DNA of 64,000 nt from JAFGDI01 sp963662515 (lineage in GTDB: Bacteria; Planctomycetota; Phycisphaerae; Sedimentisphaerales; SM23-30), in the NCBI GenBank assembly GCA_963662515.1, contig OY759675.1, forward strand, positions 806,001-870,000. The letters run 5' to 3'. The translations under genes and the position numbers were made by a program. Positions 63,040 to 64,000 of this stretch are shown here, one piece after another. The number at the start of each line of letters is the position of its first letter. Positions within the stretch are counted from its first letter, which is position 1. Under the pieces are notes generated by a model. The model searched no databases. It saw only the letters and a list, made by a program, of their open reading frames with translations, and was not told the origin of the DNA.

Positions 63040-63197
63040 CGAGGTGAGTAACAGTGGAGTAGGCATATAGGGTATGCGTCCATGGGGAGACCAACTTGCT
63101 TTTAATTAGTGTCAATGACAGAGTGGGGAAAACATATCTGGCTGAGGCACTGGGTTAGATCGTAAGACAAAACAAGCTGTTTCGTTTTTTTGTGTTT
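63040..63197 (+). ncRNA. candidate leader RNA or small RNA
   Basis: About 158 nt without a gene follow the promoter. They can fold: GTGGA...TCCAT enclosing GCATA-TAGGG-TATGC; TGTCA-A-TGACA; and ATCTGGCT/GGTTAGAT closing a GAGGCACTG loop. They end in AAACA-AGC-TGTTT and a T7 run at 63185-63191, a weak terminator. The next start codon is at 63240. I do not recognise the class. Confidence 0.4.
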
Positions 63198-63239
63198 ATA
63201 GTTTGTGGCGTTTTTGTTCTGACTGTTGAGTTACAGTGG

Positions 63240-64000
63240 ATGAAAACTTTAAGAGTTACAATTTATATTGCATTGTTGTTTTTTGTTAATATTGCAGTAA
63301 GTAAGTGTTCTGCCAATATTGATGGCACATTGTGTGCTATAAATGACCAATGCGAGTCAATGAGTTCGTTACATGATTGTCAGAATAGTCGTGACAATTG
63401 TGAGCGTGTTGCTTCAGTGTCTGTTGACGATGTCACTGATAGCTTTGTTGGTGCGGTATCTGTTTTAAGTGTAGGTGATCTGCTCAGATGCGATCGCTCC
63501 GAGCTTTTACCGGTGTCGGCATACCTTCTGGAAATACCCGGCGTCATTACTGTTGATCAGGTTGTGACGGCAGGCAGAGTGAAAGTGATCGGCCAGGCAG
63601 CCGGTTCTTTTGGTATGCTTCTTGTTAGTGTGTTCAGTTACTTTATACTGCTGAATTTGCGTAAAATTTACTCTTGCTTAGTTCAGGCTGCGATGGCTGG
63701 ATTTGACTGTCTGGTATTATTGCCGGTATTGGTCAGAAATATCAGCTTATCGTATGTCTCAGATGAGCAGGGTGTGTTGTTTGTTAATAATATAGTAGCT
63801 GAAGAGCCGGTGTCTGGGCGAAGTGCTTTAACTATTAGTTATGCAGGCATGCTCAAAATGCTTGCCAGTGCGTCTGCTGTTGTGTTAAGTACTTTGTTTT
63901 CAGTGATATACTGTACTATAGATATGGCACAGCGGATTTTACTATTCGTATGTGCCATTTTGTTTTTGCCGGTCTTAGAACTGGTACAAGTCACTCACAG
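63240..64000 (+). CDS. membrane protein, incomplete (runs off window end)
   Basis: The frame is open for 253 codons to the last base. A signal peptide (MKTLRVTIYIALLFFVNIAV) is followed by a Cys-rich extracytoplasmic stretch (CSANIDGTLCAINDQCESMSS, DCQNSRDNC) and then several hydrophobic helices (MLLVSVFSYFILL, MAGFDCLVLLPVLV, LASASAVVLSTLFSVIYC, ILLFVCAILFLPVLEL). No family is recognised. The spacing of cysteines suggests disulfides outside the membrane. The strong promoter and possible leader RNA upstream imply regulated expression. Confidence 0.7.
   Translation, partial: MKTLRVTIYIALLFFVNIAVSKCSANIDGTLCAINDQCESMSSLHDCQNSRDNCERVASVSVDDVTDSFVGAVSVLSVGDLLRCDRSELLPVSAYLLEIPGVITVDQVVTAGRVKVIGQAAGSFGMLLVSVFSYFILLNLRKIYSCLVQAAMAGFDCLVLLPVLVRNISLSYVSDEQGVLFVNNIVAEEPVSGRSALTISYAGMLKMLASASAVVLSTLFSVIYCTIDMAQRILLFVCAILFLPVLELVQVTH

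Overview
This window looks like chromosomal DNA of a Planctomycetota bacterium, most likely class Phycisphaerae. The main clues are two tandem secreted proteins with PEP-CTERM tails, an operon for hexuronate breakdown, and the general flavour of the proteins. This is inferred from protein character only, since there is no rRNA in the window. Base composition is moderate and coding is dense on both strands.

Layout. 0-1.3 kb: two PEP-CTERM paralogues, each followed by a terminator. 1.5-5.2 kb: plsC, rpe and uup. 5.2-7.3 kb: a divergent LysR regulator/YeiH transporter pair. 7.3-10.5 kb: a STAS-like protein, a small protein with its own promoter and terminator, and a PAS-rich protein resembling a histidine kinase but lacking the phospho-accepting His. 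10.6-14.0 kb: an ArsR regulator, a CoA-disulfide reductase with rhodanese domain, and a BASS-type transporter. 14.1-15.2 kb: a metallo-beta-lactamase-fold gene preceded by a promoter-leader-terminator that may be a new structured RNA. 15.8-21.3 kb: kdgK-eda-uxaC-uxuB-uxuA, a complete glucuronate-to-pyruvate/G3P route. 21.4-24.7 kb: a large M50 site-2-protease-like protein, dtd and a thioesterase.

24.7-33.6 kb is an accessory region. It holds an IS4-family element with 11-bp target duplication, three orphan polymorphic-toxin tips each followed by its own candidate immunity gene (including an EndoU/MafI-like pair and a DUF2247-type immunity protein), and a RAYT transposase gene split by an IS3-family element. 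It also holds scattered REP-like TGTACTTAGTACA palindromes, a duplicated thioesterase 3' end, a two-gene spermidine-synthase-like system, and a membrane protein whose first codons derive from a RAYT gene.

33.8-55.4 kb is core genome: tRNA-Pro, rdgB, ferredoxin-nitroreductase, tRNA-Thr, tuf, rpmG, tRNA-Trp, secE, nusG, rplKAJL, rpoBC, rpsL, rpsG, fusA, queA and nadA, with recognisable promoters in front of tRNA-Thr/tuf and rpsL. 55.6-60.5 kb is a TetR-kamA-ATP-grasp-ATP-grasp-GNAT cluster, a candidate uncharacterised pathway probably starting from beta-lysine. 60.6-62.5 kb is amtB-glnK behind a sigma-54-type promoter. The window ends in a strong promoter, a possible leader RNA and an incomplete membrane-protein gene.

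A dispersed palindromic element of about 184-216 bp occurs three times (2997, 11001, 19883), always between genes. It has long inverted-repeat arms and internal hairpins whose sequence differs between copies while pairing is kept.
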